Below are positions 41,217-54,155 of a stretch of 64,000 bases of DNA, piece after piece (position 1 is the stretch's first letter; each line of letters opens with the position of its first letter). The notes beneath the pieces were generated by a model. It worked only from the letters and a program-made list of their open reading frames with translations, was not told where the DNA came from and did not search any database. Source of the DNA: Nemania diffusa (Eukaryota > Ascomycota > Sordariomycetes > Xylariales > Xylariaceae); assembly GCA_038501195.1 (NCBI GenBank), contig JBBPUQ010000006.1, positions 3,596,001-3,660,000 on the forward strand, written 5' to 3'. Both the position numbers and the translations under genes were made by a program.

Positions 41217-44200
41217 GATGATAGGGTGGTAGTTGTTAGTGAGTGTGAAGAGTTTTTGTTCTGTCGAGTTGGTTTGAGGCTCGTAGCTAGGTGTGTGGAG
41301 AGGAGAATTCAGCACCCTGACTACTAACTTATTATATTTGTGGGCTTACACCAAGTTAACTTGTACGACTAGGCCGGGGTAGCCTCTAATCCGAGTGTCG
41401 TGGGCTAATCGTTATATACTTAAATGTTATTGTGGTCACACAATTCAAGGCTGTCATACTAGACAAGGTATTCCGCCCTTTTTATGCACGTCCATCCTGG
41501 CTTTTGCGGTTACACGAACTTTACCTCCAGTTGATAATGTACATATACCTTGGCTTAGCTCAAACTCGGAGCATTCATAATTAGGTGGATTTAGATGCGA
41601 TGAGTTGATTGCTGTGATTTCAAAAATATAGGGTGAGCTGCTGGTGTTATTCATGAATCTATGAGTATTCCCTCATTAACTCACCATAGGTATTACAACC
41701 CCTCTCCATATATGACAGGGATGTGATACGGCCGAAGGCCTAGTTCCCCGCCCTCCGTTTCTGAAAACTATAGATAGAATAGGTGTGACGGAAAAACGAC
41801 GCCGTTAATCCCCAGTCAGGAATTAACGGTTATATATATGCTGTCACAATAGGAAATAAGACCGGAATAAAAGACTAATTAACTTGAAATACGATTTAAT
41901 TGAGAACCCCAACAACATGTTTAAATTACCGTAAGTCTAGGCTGGAATAGCTGGAATATAATCGAATTTGGGAGTCAAAAGCCATTTAGAAAAACACCAG
42001 GACCAAAGCAAAGAATTGTATATTTGCTTTCCTTGTTACTAATATCAGTCTGTATGTTTCACCATGTACTACTGTACTACCCACCACATGGAGTAGGGAA
42101 ACCTTACGTCCGATCCTATTGGTCTTGAATAACGGCATAGGCTATGCGAGATGTGGCACTTAAAATGCCCGTCTATGACGTAAGTGCCTACTGGCCGCTG
42201 TTCATTCATTGGCACCATTAGTAATCGGTTCGGCCCTTTTATCATTAGGGTATACCTATTAGTTTGCTTGGTTGGTTGGTATATTTGACGCAAGGGGGCC
42301 CCTGCGAAGCAGAGACCCCAGAGCCTCCTAAAAGGCATTAAAGGCTAGTTATAGGCTAAGGTGTTTTTTCTTGACCTATTGGTTTGCTCGATCCCTTGCA
42401 GTGATGAAAGACTACTAATGGAGTACAACAAACATGGTAATAGATTCTGCGGAACTGTAGTGTGAAGAGGAACTTTATCTTAAAAGCAATAGTAGAAATA
42501 CAATCACAGTAAATTCAGAATTAGATTAATAATAGAAAGTACTCATTCAAGTTGTGAGAATTAACAATCCAAGTCTCAATCTCTGGTTTCAAGCGACAGT
42601 CATTATGTTAAGTGAGTCAAAGAAATGTCCCAATTTTTTGTCTATAACTATCATATTAATTTGCCAGTTAACTAGAAGCCATGTCTTAAAATTATTATTC
42701 GTAAGTTTCTCTCAAAACATCCTGCTAACGGGCTTCGCACAACTCCCCAAGAGTGATATTGAAGTAAAAGGGCTATTAAGACCGAGTGCGAGTATGTGGG
42801 AAGTTTTGTGATAGTAAATGCAATACCGAAATTTTTTGATGGAATTATTCGGATTTGAGCGTCTACTTGATAATTAACGGATAAACAGGCCACCCGTGAA
42901 AACAAAGCCGATTGTATTTCGTGTTTTTTTCTATCTTGGTATTGTACTTATATTTCCAAAGTTTTTATTATACTCAAATAGGAGAATATACACGAGATAA
43001 AGGTAGGGATGTATTTATATAATTATAGTTCTATGCTTGTATTAAATCACTTCAATTTCCTACGTGGAAATAAGCTATAAGTAAAAGAAAATTAAACAAG
43101 AAACAAAATCATTATCAAGATGGTCCTAGTAAGGCTTAAACTCACGGCTTTCACATTGCCAATTATATATTTATATGATCTTACTATAGCACTCTAAACA
43201 ACCAAAGTATAGGATGAATTAAGTCATGCCCTCTGTTCATGTATTCAAGGCAAACGTTGGACAATTGGCTGCTTATAAGGAAGAAATAAGATATTATATT
43301 ACTACCAAGAGTCTGATATAAGAACTGGGCCTTTTTATCTGTTACTCATATATTGCGTATAGTTGGTTAATTTCCAGGGCCTCGTAACATCAGAGTTTTA
43401 CCGAAAGATCATATTTTCTTGCTTATGGGTGATATAGATGCCTAATCGATGCCACTAGTTACCGATCATCATCAATTTTTGGGATCCTAGTGCTAGCTTT
43501 AGCCGCGAGCTGGTTAGATGATCTACATATGAGCAAATAGTTTGTATTTATACTCGGTATATCTCGAATGAAGGAAACAGTATATTCCCGTCTTGGAATG
43601 TAAGATAATACTACACATATATGCCCATTAGGCCTAAGGTATTAATATTCGTTGTAATAGTAGCTATGGAACAGTTTATCTGCCAAGCTGAGCCTAAAAC
43701 ATAAAAAAAAACATATAATACACAATTTCATCATAAATATAATGAATTTGTATCCAAAGCTTAGCGTTGATCCCTCTCCGCCACCTAGGCAATTATTAGT
43801 TGGGATTCAATGTTCCGACCCCACCCCCGCCCAGCCCACACCAAGATAATAGCCTGACAAGCTTACGCCCAGCTGAGAAGGTGGGTAGAATCTGCTGATA
43901 TCCTTCTTCCTAAGCCGAATGCTACAGTTGAGTAACGGACTGGCAAAAGGAGGGGTATAGAAGTGATAAGGTCGCAATCAGACTGAGTACTAGGAATATA
44001 GGACTCAAGCGATGCTATTTAAAACAAACAACTATTTAACAGCCATTCCGGCGGAGTTGATCGAGTTGTTAAGTGGAGATAATAATTAGAAATAATAGCC
44101 GATGGGCCTCGAAGTAGACATGCTCGCTGTTACTAGTTAGTGCATGTACACTTCAAAGCACGGACCCGTCTTTGATAATAACTATCATCTGCATAAGCTA

Positions 44201-45524
44201 TCTTAAATCCAACGCCGAAATCCTTGACATATAGTACCAGAAGAGATCCCTTGTTAGTTGTTTCGCCACGTCACAATCTACGGAGTGTTGGGTGGGAACG
44301 TAGCTATAACCATGGAAAAGTAAGAGAACTGCACCCATTGCGCTCCAGTAATTGCTGACAACGTGCGTCATAATGATAGCATCAAGACATTAAAACGCGT
44401 AAGAATATGTTGTTTACTGTTCACTAGTGTAGAGAGTGCAGGTCCATAAGCTGACATATTCAGCCGTGCGGGGGCCAACCGCTCCCTATCTAGATATTGG
44501 CAGCTGACCTTAAGATATTAAATATACGAAGTAGGATGGGTTATGGTGCTGTTACATTATGATATGACTATATAGGTCAGCTGAGAATAACATCTCCTGT
44601 GAAGTATGAACTGGGCTTCAGCATTCGTATTATGATTAAAAATATACTGTAGTTTCGACGTCTATACTGTTTGAAATATTAATTTGGCTTAGCGCTCCAT
44701 AGTAACCATTTGCTGTACTTTGGTCTATATGATCAAACTAAAAAATATATATTATCATTTGGGCCGATAGCGCTTTTCTGCTATACAGACTTCCAGGACT
44801 TGAGTTAATAATTTATAATTTAGCACCTGTTAGCAAGTAATCCTGTGTTCAGGGTAAGATCTTTCTTGTATATCCTATATTCACATAGTGTGGGTGATTT
44901 GCCTCGGCTTAGTATCATTGAGCTATCGCAGTATAATGATTAGTTACACTACTATGTTCACCGGCTTCATATTTACCGATAGGCCTTATAGAGCTAGATG
45001 GTGTTTGCCGGCCGCGACCGACATTTGAGTTTGCATGTATTTTAACTGATAGTTGCCTCCCTATTTAGCTTCTACCTGTTATGGGTCACTAGACTCTCCG
45101 CCTCACATCAGAAGCATTGCCGAGATATTTGCTGATTCGTCAAAGGAAACATGGTTTGTGATCCTGTCAGAACACTACGATATACGCCGACTAATTCTGG
45201 TGGTTGGATGAACCTATCAATGATTTAGGCTTGATGTGCCAATAATCCCTTTTAGAAATGCTCCTCGAAGGTCCCGAGTGGGCATTTAAATTCCCTGCAA
45301 GCCCATCCCTATCTCCTTTTAACTCCTCAGTCTCTTGGTTGAAGTTTCTAGCATTGTACAGACTTGACGTGCGTTTGTTCTTCGCCAGTATCGCGAAAAC
45401 GCTGCCTTGATGACCTATTTCGAGCCATTAGCGCTCGTCGTAACCATCTAGGTATCGGAATAAATATTATTTCATATTGCGCCTTTAGTAGCCCAACCTA
45501 AAGTGGGAACTGAAAATCTCTAGG
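41217..45524. other. 4.3-kb gene-free stretch
   Basis: No coding gene can be supported. It contains a tRNA-like relic at 43,121-43,204 and a small hairpin GCCGTTAAT...ATTAACGG near 41,800-41,830. A short GC-containing island at 43,770-43,960 is unexplained. Local AT enrichment suggests old decayed repeats. Confidence 0.4.
43121..43204 (-). pseudogene. degenerate tRNA-like sequence
   Basis: An 84-base minus-strand segment that begins TGGTTGTTTAGAGTGC and ends with a good T arm (GTGAG-TTTAAGC-CTTAC) followed by TAGGACCA. The T-loop has TTTAAGC in place of the usual TTCAAGC and the acceptor stem has two mismatches, so the gene looks mutated, partly by C-to-T changes. The extra length would fit a short anticodon-loop intron. 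Anticodon cannot be assigned with confidence. Confidence 0.4.
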
Positions 45525-47478
45525 ATGTTGTCAATCATACTTGTTGCCTTCAGCGTTGGTGTGGTTCTATACGCGAGTTACAGATGGGCATTGCCAAAAC
45601 CACTGCCAGGAATTCCATACAACGCTGAGGCAACGAAGAACCTACTTGGAGATGCTCCGGCCCTAAGAAGAGAGGTGTCTAAGACAGGCGACCTGGTAGC
45701 ATGGTTCTTAAAGCAGAACCAGAAAACAGGGTCGCCTATCAGCCAGATCTTCCTTCAGCCACTAGGGAGGCCTTACGTACTAGTCAGTGACTGGCGAACG
45801 GCTCGCGATGTTAGTAAGTAATCTCTGGTTATGGAACTATTGATTCTGTCAGCGTCAAGAACCATTTCTTCGCAGTCAAGTCTACACAGGAGTAATCACT
45901 CTGAAAAACGATAGTTCAGATCTTCTATATATCATATCGCTTTAAATGATGATGCTAATATAAGTTCGTGAAGTGCTTCACCGTACCCGCGAGTTTGATC
46001 GGTCCAGCCTCATGTATACTTACTTTGAGGGCCTCCTAGGCCGGCAGCATTTTATTCTAAAAACGGGCCTTGAGTGGAAGCTACACCGCCGCGTTGTGGA
46101 CGATACCATGTCCCCAGCTTTCTTGAATAACCTGGCATCTCGTACTATCTACGCACGCAGCCTTGACTGGGTCGAACTCTGGGACATTAAGGCTCGGCTA
46201 GCCGCCGGACGTCCTTTCAGGGCAAACCATGACATTCATTATGCCGTACTTGATACCGTACTAGGCTTTTCCTTCGGGTCTCAGTTTACGCGTAGTGCAA
46301 CAAAACCGCAGATTGAACGTATAGCGCGCATAACGCCCGAGGAGCTTGGACGATCGCCGGTCGCCCTAGAAAGTGCAGGACACAGTATTCCCATTGAATT
46401 TCCCGAAGATAGTATCGACGAGGGACTCAAATCAATGCTTGAGCTCTTGGAGACACTGGAGGAGGTTAAGACTGCACCGTCTGTAGCGCTAAAGTGGTGG
46501 TTTGTCAAGAAAACATCTGCCTACCAATATCGCACACAAATGAAGGATGAGTGTATTCGCGGCGAAATCTTGAAAGCCGTCGAGGCCCGCAAGAAACAAA
46601 GCGAGGACGACAGCGAAGAGAGCGAGAATACATCTAGCATGCGCTGTGCAGTGGCGATTATCGTGGACCGAGAGGCGCGCAATGCCAAGCGGGAAGGGAG
46701 GGCACCCGACTTCTTCTCCACCGTTATCATGGAAGAGATCTGGGGGTTTTGCGTTGCGGGCTCTGATACCATGAGCACCACACTCTCTTGGGGTGTCAAG
46801 TTCCTTGCAGACCACCCCAAGGCCCAGGATCGGCTGAGGAAGGCACTGCAGACTGCCCATGCGGGTGCGATTGAGCAGAACCGTTTACCATTAGTTGAGG
46901 AGATCCTCCAGACGCCCGTAGCGTATCTTGATGCGACTATGGAGGAGATACTTCGGTGCGGCGGCACTATACCTATTGGCGATCGCGAAGCGATCGTGGA
47001 CACTGTCCTTTTGGGCCACCATATTCCCAAGGGCACCAAAGTCCGATTTTTGCACAATGGGCCGGGTATCCGACGCCCGGAGCTCGAATTGAATGAAAGG
47101 AAATATAGGCCGGGCTCCGAAGGCTCAAACGAAATGGAGAAGGCCATTCCTGGTTGGGACAATGAAGACGTCGACTTGTTCAAACCTGAGCGCTGGCTGA
47201 GGCGACCTGAGAAATCAGCAGCTGGCGATGAAGACATGCAATGGGCTAACCGATCGTTCGACCCACAGGCAGGCCCAAGCATCCCGTTTGGATTAGGAAT
47301 TCGTGGTTGCTTCGGCCGACGGCTAGCCTATGTGGAGTTCAGAATTTTGCTCACCATGGTGATCTGGAATTTTGAGTTGCTGAAGTGTCCAGAAGAGCTC
47401 TCGAGCTATGCCGGGCAACTTGCGTTTGTGCACAAACCTAGGAACTGCTTTGTGCGATTGAGAAAAATTAGCAGCTAG
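45525..47478 (+). CDS. cytochrome P450 monooxygenase
   Basis: Two exons, 45525-45813 and 45965-47478; 600 residues. An N-terminal membrane anchor (MLSIILVAFSVGVVLYASYRW) precedes the proline hinge LPKPLPGIP. The I-helix motif AGSDTMSTT, K-helix EEILR, PERF-type FKPERW and heme loop FGLGIRGCFGRR (Cys near 545) are all present, so it should be active, using NADPH-P450 reductase at the ER. The intron is 151 nt, longer than most here, and restores the conserved VIREVLHRTREFDRS. Substrate and CYP family are not predictable. No other secondary-metabolism gene lies within 2.5 kb on either side. Confidence 0.93.
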
Positions 47479-50032
47479 TGGTATTGAAGAGAAATTTGAA
47501 TAGGGGCCCAACGTAGAGAGAGATGAAATGAATACATCTTGTCTAATTTAAACCAATTCTAATCCTGAAGAAATGATATTGTCCATGTAATATTGTGTAT
47601 ACTTACCTAGTATACCCCGTACCACATTACATGCCACAAAATAGCCCTAATCATCTAGTTGGACGCCTTTGATTTGTACGAACTCTACCTAGAGCGTTGC
47701 ACAAAACATGCATCTCAATCTCTTGGTGCACCTTGCGCTAATCTCACTATCCTTCGATTCCGCTATTGGCCGTCTAGTTTGTCATACTTAGCTTTTCTAA
47801 TCTAAATTCATTTTGATCGGGGTTTCCAGGTCTAATTAGCAAGTCATGTTCCATTGCGTCCACTTGACGCCACATGCTAACGTAGGCCTATGCACAGCTG
47901 ATTTGCCCTGTCTAGGAGAGTAGACAACAAGCCAAGTTGGTAACGTGCTCTACAACAAGCACCACGGCCACGGCTGGGAAAGTTTAATTGAAGCTACCAA
48001 TGCTACTTTAAAGAAATAGAATAAAATAGCTCGTAACTAGAATATTATATATTGTAACTTGCGTATTATTATCTGATGTAGACCGCCGTTGTTGGATGTC
48101 CCAGAATTAGTGCACTTGCGATGACTGCTTAGTTACAAACCTCGGGTTGTTGTTTGCTACTGTTTCCTCATAAACAAATATTCGTTTAAGTCTTCACACT
48201 AATTAAGATATTAGCACTTATACGTGCACGGTTGTAACGCCGGATTGTTACGTTGGGCAAACTTTGGTAGAACACCAATCACTAGCACAATTGAAGCTCA
48301 GTAGCAACAGCGTGCTCGAAACTAATCTAACCAGGGTAACATGTAAGTTTATAAGGCCCTTGAGCAGGAGGTAGGTGCCTCACATATTTAGTTGTGATGC
48401 TCACTGGCATATACCAACATGACATCGGGGTGGTTTTAATATAGGACGCGACAAAAAAGGTTATTATAGTACATTAAATATAACATAGAGGTTAGTGCAA
48501 TCTAGTGCCTGTTTTAAGAGATTTTTGGAAGATTGAGGGCCTATTTGTGAAAAAGAAAAGAAGGAGAAATAGCGAGCTTAAGAATTAGCTAATTAGAGAC
48601 CGCTAGAAAAGCTTGGGTTCTATGCTCTAGAAAATAGACATTACCTCAACTGGTAGCTATTATATATTTTCCTGTAAGTACGAGTGTCTTCCGGCTACTC
48701 CCTCCATCCTCTCTGAATCCCAAAAATCAGCATCCTATTCAAGCTTCTAAGAATCTGTAAGACCTTCACCTCTTTTATCACCACTGCACAACCAACTCTT
48801 GCATCTTCAAGATAACGTCGTCTTTAATATTTACTACTTGATATAGACGCCCTTTTTATTATCGCCTCACAGTATCCCGTCGATCACCTCTGACCCTAGT
48901 TTGGTCAATAACCACGGCCAACGTACAATAGGTACAAGCCATGGTTGACAGTGAGCTCTCCTAATCTAACTCAAGGAGGCTCCTTCAGGCTTCAACTAGG
49001 AGATTTAGAGACGTAGGTTACAGTTGCATTTTCTGCTCCTCTTCTTCATCCTCATCATTCTCTATGCTCCTCTAGGACACACTCGAAGATGCACGCAGAG
49101 AAAAAAGGACCACCAATTAATTAATTTGAAAAGCAACCTGATTCACTCTTCCTTCCTAAAATACACGTACCGATCCCTCGAATTCTTCTGTCTATATGAT
49201 TTGGTGCAGGCACACTTGCTATCCGTCATGCCCTTGGGTAATTACCTATCAAGCACCACATCCGTTCCTGCCACTCAACTGCAATCCGCTAATTAACATG
49301 GCCACGTGCCAAGTCGCAAGTTGCACAGTTGTACCTTCCTTGTCGCACCTGCCTCCACACAACTTCATAACTATTAAAACAGTTGCCTCAGCTGTGGTTT
49401 TTTATGATAGTCTCGATCCTCAATCTCATCAGCTTATCTAGGTATTTTTTTCAAAAGCAAACATACGGGCACACTCTCTCCTACCTAGGCACCTTGTTGA
49501 TCTGTGCGCTATAATACTACGTAACCTATTGGGTAGTCATATCTGTGCCATCCAGTTTGGGGACATTACGAGGCAGGACGATACAAAATACCCATCGGTA
49601 CGTACCGCTGGGTCCATGATCGCAAACATACATGTAGCTCTTGTCGTTCTTTCCTATCCGTGGGTGCTGTGTGGGAGTGCAAACATTCTCGCCATGAACA
49701 CATGAACACGTCTGCACAGCCAACTAATATCCTTCTCTTTCCTACTTATTTCCTCTTTCTTGTTCACCATTCCTCGGTCCTTATATTCTCCACTGTCCAC
49801 CTTCATATCCTCCCTCCCTCCATCCCATATCACAACACCAGCATTTTAACAACCTTCAATTCCCCTGTCATCGCCTCTCATCTTCTTATTTATGCACCTC
49901 TCAAGCCGCTTGGTTTGTACATTCCTAATTCTGATCATTCCTGACGTCTAGTCAACACACCTCCATCACGTGATCTTCCCGTACTTTGGGAGAGAACAGG
50001 CCACACCAAGGGATCATTTTATAATATCTGAC
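47479..50032. other. 2.5-kb gene-free stretch
   Basis: No gene supported. Pyrimidine-rich sequence at 48,690-48,830 and 49,720-49,960 resembles fungal leader or promoter DNA, the latter probably belonging to the AlkB-like gene. Short open frames at 49,024-49,440 start at non-ATG codons or lack protein-like composition. Confidence 0.4.
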
Positions 50033-52423
50033 ATGATGGATTCCTCGGATGGTTCTCTGGCCAGTACTGGCCCAAGCCAGAACACTCGTAGTGGTCAGAA
50101 GCGAAAGGCCTCTAGTACCCCGTTGGCCGCATCATCGCAAAAGAAGCGAAAGGCTCCGGCTCGCTCTCGACGGGCCACCCCGATACCTACAGCACCTCTT
50201 GCCCTTCCCGCCGGCATACCACCCGTTTCTTCTAATATCCGCGCTGCTTTATGCGACAGCATCCTATTTTGGAGAGCTCATCAAGGAGGTATTCAGTCAT
50301 CACAAAATACTGCAACTGGTATGCTTCTCAATGGGAAGACAACTCCACGTGACGTCCTCGGAGCTCAAGTAATTATCACCACGGTGTATGTATTGAAATC
50401 ACTACGATGGTCATCTCTTCTTAAAAGAACCTACTAATATGACCAACTGTAGTGGTGGTGGCCTCCAGACTGGAGCTGACGGGAAGCATGTCCGGACAGA
50501 GGATCAAAAGGATGATTGCAAGAATTATGTCACCCTCAAGAATGCCATGTCTGTAGGAGAACCAATTGGGATTGTTATCGGGAAACAGGCTAAAGGAAAA
50601 AGTGAGATAAAAGCTAAGAGGTAAATCACGCTACGTGTCTAACATTGCTAACTGTTGATAGATTACTACGTCAATGACCTGCTAGATATAAACCTGGACT
50701 ATCACTACAATGTTCTGGATTTCTTTTTCATCACAGACATGTGGTCAGAGCTCCAGCCCACCCAGCGAGACGGAACAAGCTTCATGCATTATGCTGTTCG
50801 ACTACAGCGTATCGACCTGGATTCCACGGCTTGGTGGGTAGCACAAGGTCATGAAAGAGATGGCATGCATACCATTCAAGAAATATCTTGCCGCAAGATT
50901 ACCTGCACATCATGCAACACCTCTAGCAAAGAGATTTTCAAGGAAGGATGGTGCTGTCTAACGCATACTTGCCAAAAGTTCTTTCGCTTCTCAGAGCCCA
51001 ACATTGATATAGACGCCCTTCGATATAACGAAGAGTTTCTCATGGAGAGAAGGGAATGGAAATCTGGATGCCCACTGCGAGAGTTGGTGCCTGAGCTTCC
51101 AAGTCTACAACATCAAGACTACGGCTCGGAATCACGATACAAAAGAGGTATTATCTGCCCAACATGCAAATACGCAAGCCGCCGAATTTCTTGGGAGGGT
51201 TGGCAATGCGAGAAGAAATGTGGGTTTAAGCTGTCGATGCCCCCTTTGGATGTACCCATGGCACTCATCCAACATGAAACCCGTGAGCTTATGGGCAAGA
51301 AAGGTTCCAAATTCATGGAAGTTGATGCTCGGATCATGCGTACTAAACATACAGTTGCGGGATATCAAGTGACAAGCTTCTACCTCCCAAATACCCCCCA
51401 GAATCTTGGCGAAGGAAAATTTATTGGCTCAGTCACCATCCTTCACCCAGATAACTCTACACTAACACGAAAGGGGGGGTTAAATGACTTGTTTAACGAG
51501 ATGCAAAAGGCAACGCGAGTGGGTGACGTTAAATTGCAGCGTCATCCGGCCTTCTGCAAGGGTGAGCTCACAATTTAACCAAACCTCTGATACCGTAACT
51601 AAATATCATAGGTTCGCACAAGGAGGAATTAACCTCTCACTTTTCGTGCAATATGGTATGTTTCTAGCAAGTGGTGTCAGAATGCTTATTAAAACTGTAT
51701 TAGGGCGCCGACTACAAGTTCGGTGTTGCGGTGGAGACATCCAATGGCTTCGAGAGTGCACCTGATCCTGTCATGAAAGCTCTTGGCCGCCTCACCTGGG
51801 CCGGCGCAAAAGCAGTTGCACTGACCGCAGATCATGTTGCAAATAATGGAATCTTTGTTGACTCTGTGTCAATGCCGAATCAATTCATCGACTTCAATGA
51901 GCAGCTCATGCTTGGCTACTTCGAGGACTCCCAAATCAGTGTAAATCTACCCCTATCTTTCCCAAAGGGCCTAGCTCACAAGTCAATTATAGTTTCACGA
52001 TGATGGCGAAAAAGAGCTGGGGCCTACTGTAGCAACACTGTCACTGGGCTCCCCATCTACTATGCGCTTTCGTGGTAAGAAGAAGTCTGGGTTCGAAAAC
52101 ACTGTTGCAGCCGGCAATGTCATGCTTTCATTCCGCCTTGAGCATGGGGACATTGTTATCATGCATGGCACTAAAATCCATCAGCACTACGAAGTAAGTT
52201 CTAACACATTCAATCCTGGTCTTATAAGCTACTAAATTAACTTGTGTTCTAGCATGCCGTTGCTGCAGCTGGGATCCGCCGCTATGCTCTTACCTGCCGC
52301 TATATCCGACCCGAGATGATCCCTGACCCCGAGAGACGCAAGAAGGCCTTGGTGAATGGAAAGGTTCCCCTTCACTGGCAGGAGCGAGGTTACAAAGGCG
52401 AACCTGGTAGTGCCCTTGATTAA
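50033..52423 (+). CDS. AlkB-like 2-oxoglutarate/Fe(II) dioxygenase with Cys-rich modules
   Basis: Seven exons: 50033-50385, 50453-50601, 50662-51561, 51612-51655, 51704-51940, 51993-52193, 52253-52423; 684 residues. The N-terminus is Ser-rich with basic clusters (QKRKAS, QKKRKAPARSRR; likely nuclear). The middle (about 245-360) holds two similar Cys-rich modules, CTSC...EGWCC and CPTC...EGWQC. The C-terminal domain (about 480-684) is AlkB-like: HDD with His563 and Asp565 as iron ligands, a distal His in HYEHAV (629), and the RYALTCR motif (Arg638, Arg644) that binds 2-oxoglutarate and substrate. It likely repairs or demethylates alkylated nucleic acid; the substrate is unknown. Exon 2 was ended at the GTGAGA donor because the more obvious later GTAAAT donor breaks frame. 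Confidence 0.86.
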
Positions 52424-53516
52424 TTACCTAGCACATTAATGCTGGCCTAGGAATCGACAATTCAGGCACAGTAAGCAGAATTGCAAAATGTCTTGGAGCT
52501 GATTAGAGGCTTGCTTCTCAAATTCGGCCGTCGAGCACTCCATGGATTTGATGGCTATCAGATGGGCTCTACATCGGGTCTATGAGGTTATCTATGCTGA
52601 TGGGAATATATGAAACGAAAGGATTCACAACTACTTGCTTCAGCTAACCCGAAAATCGCGAGTGCCTAATCTGAAAATAGGCTTGAAGGGAGTATAAGGG
52701 GAACAACCACCCCCGACTTTGATGTCAATAACTCCTTACTTTCTATTTCTTTCGATACTCGATAAGAATCGAAATTTATTGGTTCAGAAGCCTCGGATAA
52801 TAGATATTGAGAGGGCATTACTTTCCGTTGAGCAAGGATCGTAGGATGATACGGAAACACCGATCTTCATTGCGTGTACTCTCAGTTTAATATGAGAAAG
52901 GCTCAAGGGTTTGCGCGATGTGGTTTAACATACACGGCTGCGTTCAGTACTTATCTACTCACAAAAAGCTATCATTGCTTAGATAGTAAACTAAAAAAAA
53001 AACCTCTTCAAGTTTACCAGAAAAATGAAAGTTGAGTGACTTTTAGCAAAATACCACCTTCTTAAATTTATATTCAAAATATGAACAGGAAGATTTACTA
53101 ATACCAGTGAGACGTCTATATAGGGGTATGTGTTGCTTATGCTCCGCCCTGGCTGTTCTTTGCGCGCCTGCCTTCCTCATAGGAGATCCTTACTACTACC
53201 TAATCAGCGCGGAAGCCAAGGAATTTGAGTATTATCTAACGAAAAGTAGAACAGTGTCAGAGTACGAATCTTGACCGTTTGCAAGCCTTATATTATATAG
53301 GACCGTGGTAGCAGTAGATTGTAAGTAATAGAGTACCTAATGTCTCGGCGGGTAGCGGGTAGCTGCGCCCTCGGGGAGGTAAAGGTGGCTGCATGCAGCA
53401 AAGAAGACTGTGGAAATAACTACATAAATCTCTCAAAAGGAACCGAATAAACTACAAAAGGTGTAGAGACCCCAGATCGAAGAGTGAAATGAATACGACA
53501 TAGATCATCCCATAAT
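52424..53516. other. intergenic, no supported gene
   Basis: 3' region of the AlkB-like gene followed by about 600 bp of AT-leaning DNA with nothing recognisable. Confidence 0.45.
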
Positions 53517-54155
53517 ATGATGGCCATTTCCCAGGACAAAACCCGAGCAGAACTAGACACTACATCTCCATTACCAATTACTCAAAACCTAGACAGCTTC
53601 ACTACCATAAGGCTTTCGGCGATGGCGATCACTGGAGACACGAGCACAGCAACAATACCCTGCAATACCTCTGACGGTGTTGACACTCCCACACGCATAA
53701 CTGACAGCGACGCTTCCTCGTCCTGTGCCAGTTTCACTATCAAAGATGGCATCAAGAACATTCCCGTGCCCGGGAAAGCATTCATAATCAGGGATTTCCA
53801 CACAGGCGAAGCCATCACCATGGAAGAAGGCAGCTTAATCTTGAAGCCGGCTAGTGGAACGAGGGGTGGATGGCACTGGCATTGCGTCGAGCGCGATGGC
53901 GGATGGCTCGGATTCCGCGAGGCAGTCTCAGGGAACCATCTAGGGCGTGACGACGAAGGCGGCTTTCAAGCCAAATTCAAGCACTTTGAGGGTTGGGAGT
54001 CATTCTGTCTCCGGCCGCTTGAGGCGGGAGGATACCACCTACTAGTGATCTATGAATCGTCCTTTCGGCGAATGGGCATCGCAGGTGATGGTGGCAAATT
54101 GATCCAGGTGAACGCTGCGGCGGAAGCTACCCGATGGGAGTTTGTTCAGGTGTGA
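53517..54155 (+). CDS. uncharacterised protein, possible beta-rich C-terminal domain
   Basis: Intronless, 212 residues starting MMAISQDKTRAEL. The first about 75 residues are Thr/Ser/Asp-rich and look disordered. The rest (about 80-212) is compact and alternating hydrophobic: AFIIRDFHTGEAITMEEGSL, WHWHCVERDGGWLGFREA, FKHFEGWESFCLRPLEAGG and MGIAGDGGKLIQV. The spacing of W, G and aromatic residues recalls beta-trefoil or fascin-like folds, but I do not recognise the family. No signal peptide. The ATG is followed by a second ATG, and either may be used. Confidence 0.6.
   Translation: MMAISQDKTRAELDTTSPLPITQNLDSFTTIRLSAMAITGDTSTATIPCNTSDGVDTPTRITDSDASSSCASFTIKDGIKNIPVPGKAFIIRDFHTGEAITMEEGSLILKPASGTRGGWHWHCVERDGGWLGFREAVSGNHLGRDDEGGFQAKFKHFEGWESFCLRPLEAGGYHLLVIYESSFRRMGIAGDGGKLIQVNAAAEATRWEFVQV

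Noticed and set aside
46521..47282. 253-codon antisense frame over the P450
   Set aside because: Overlaps well supported P450 exons with catalytic motifs; shadow frame.
49024..49441. Hydrophobic plus-strand frames that could be a secreted peptide
   Set aside because: The first begins at a non-ATG codon and there is no good splice joining; composition reflects CT-rich DNA.
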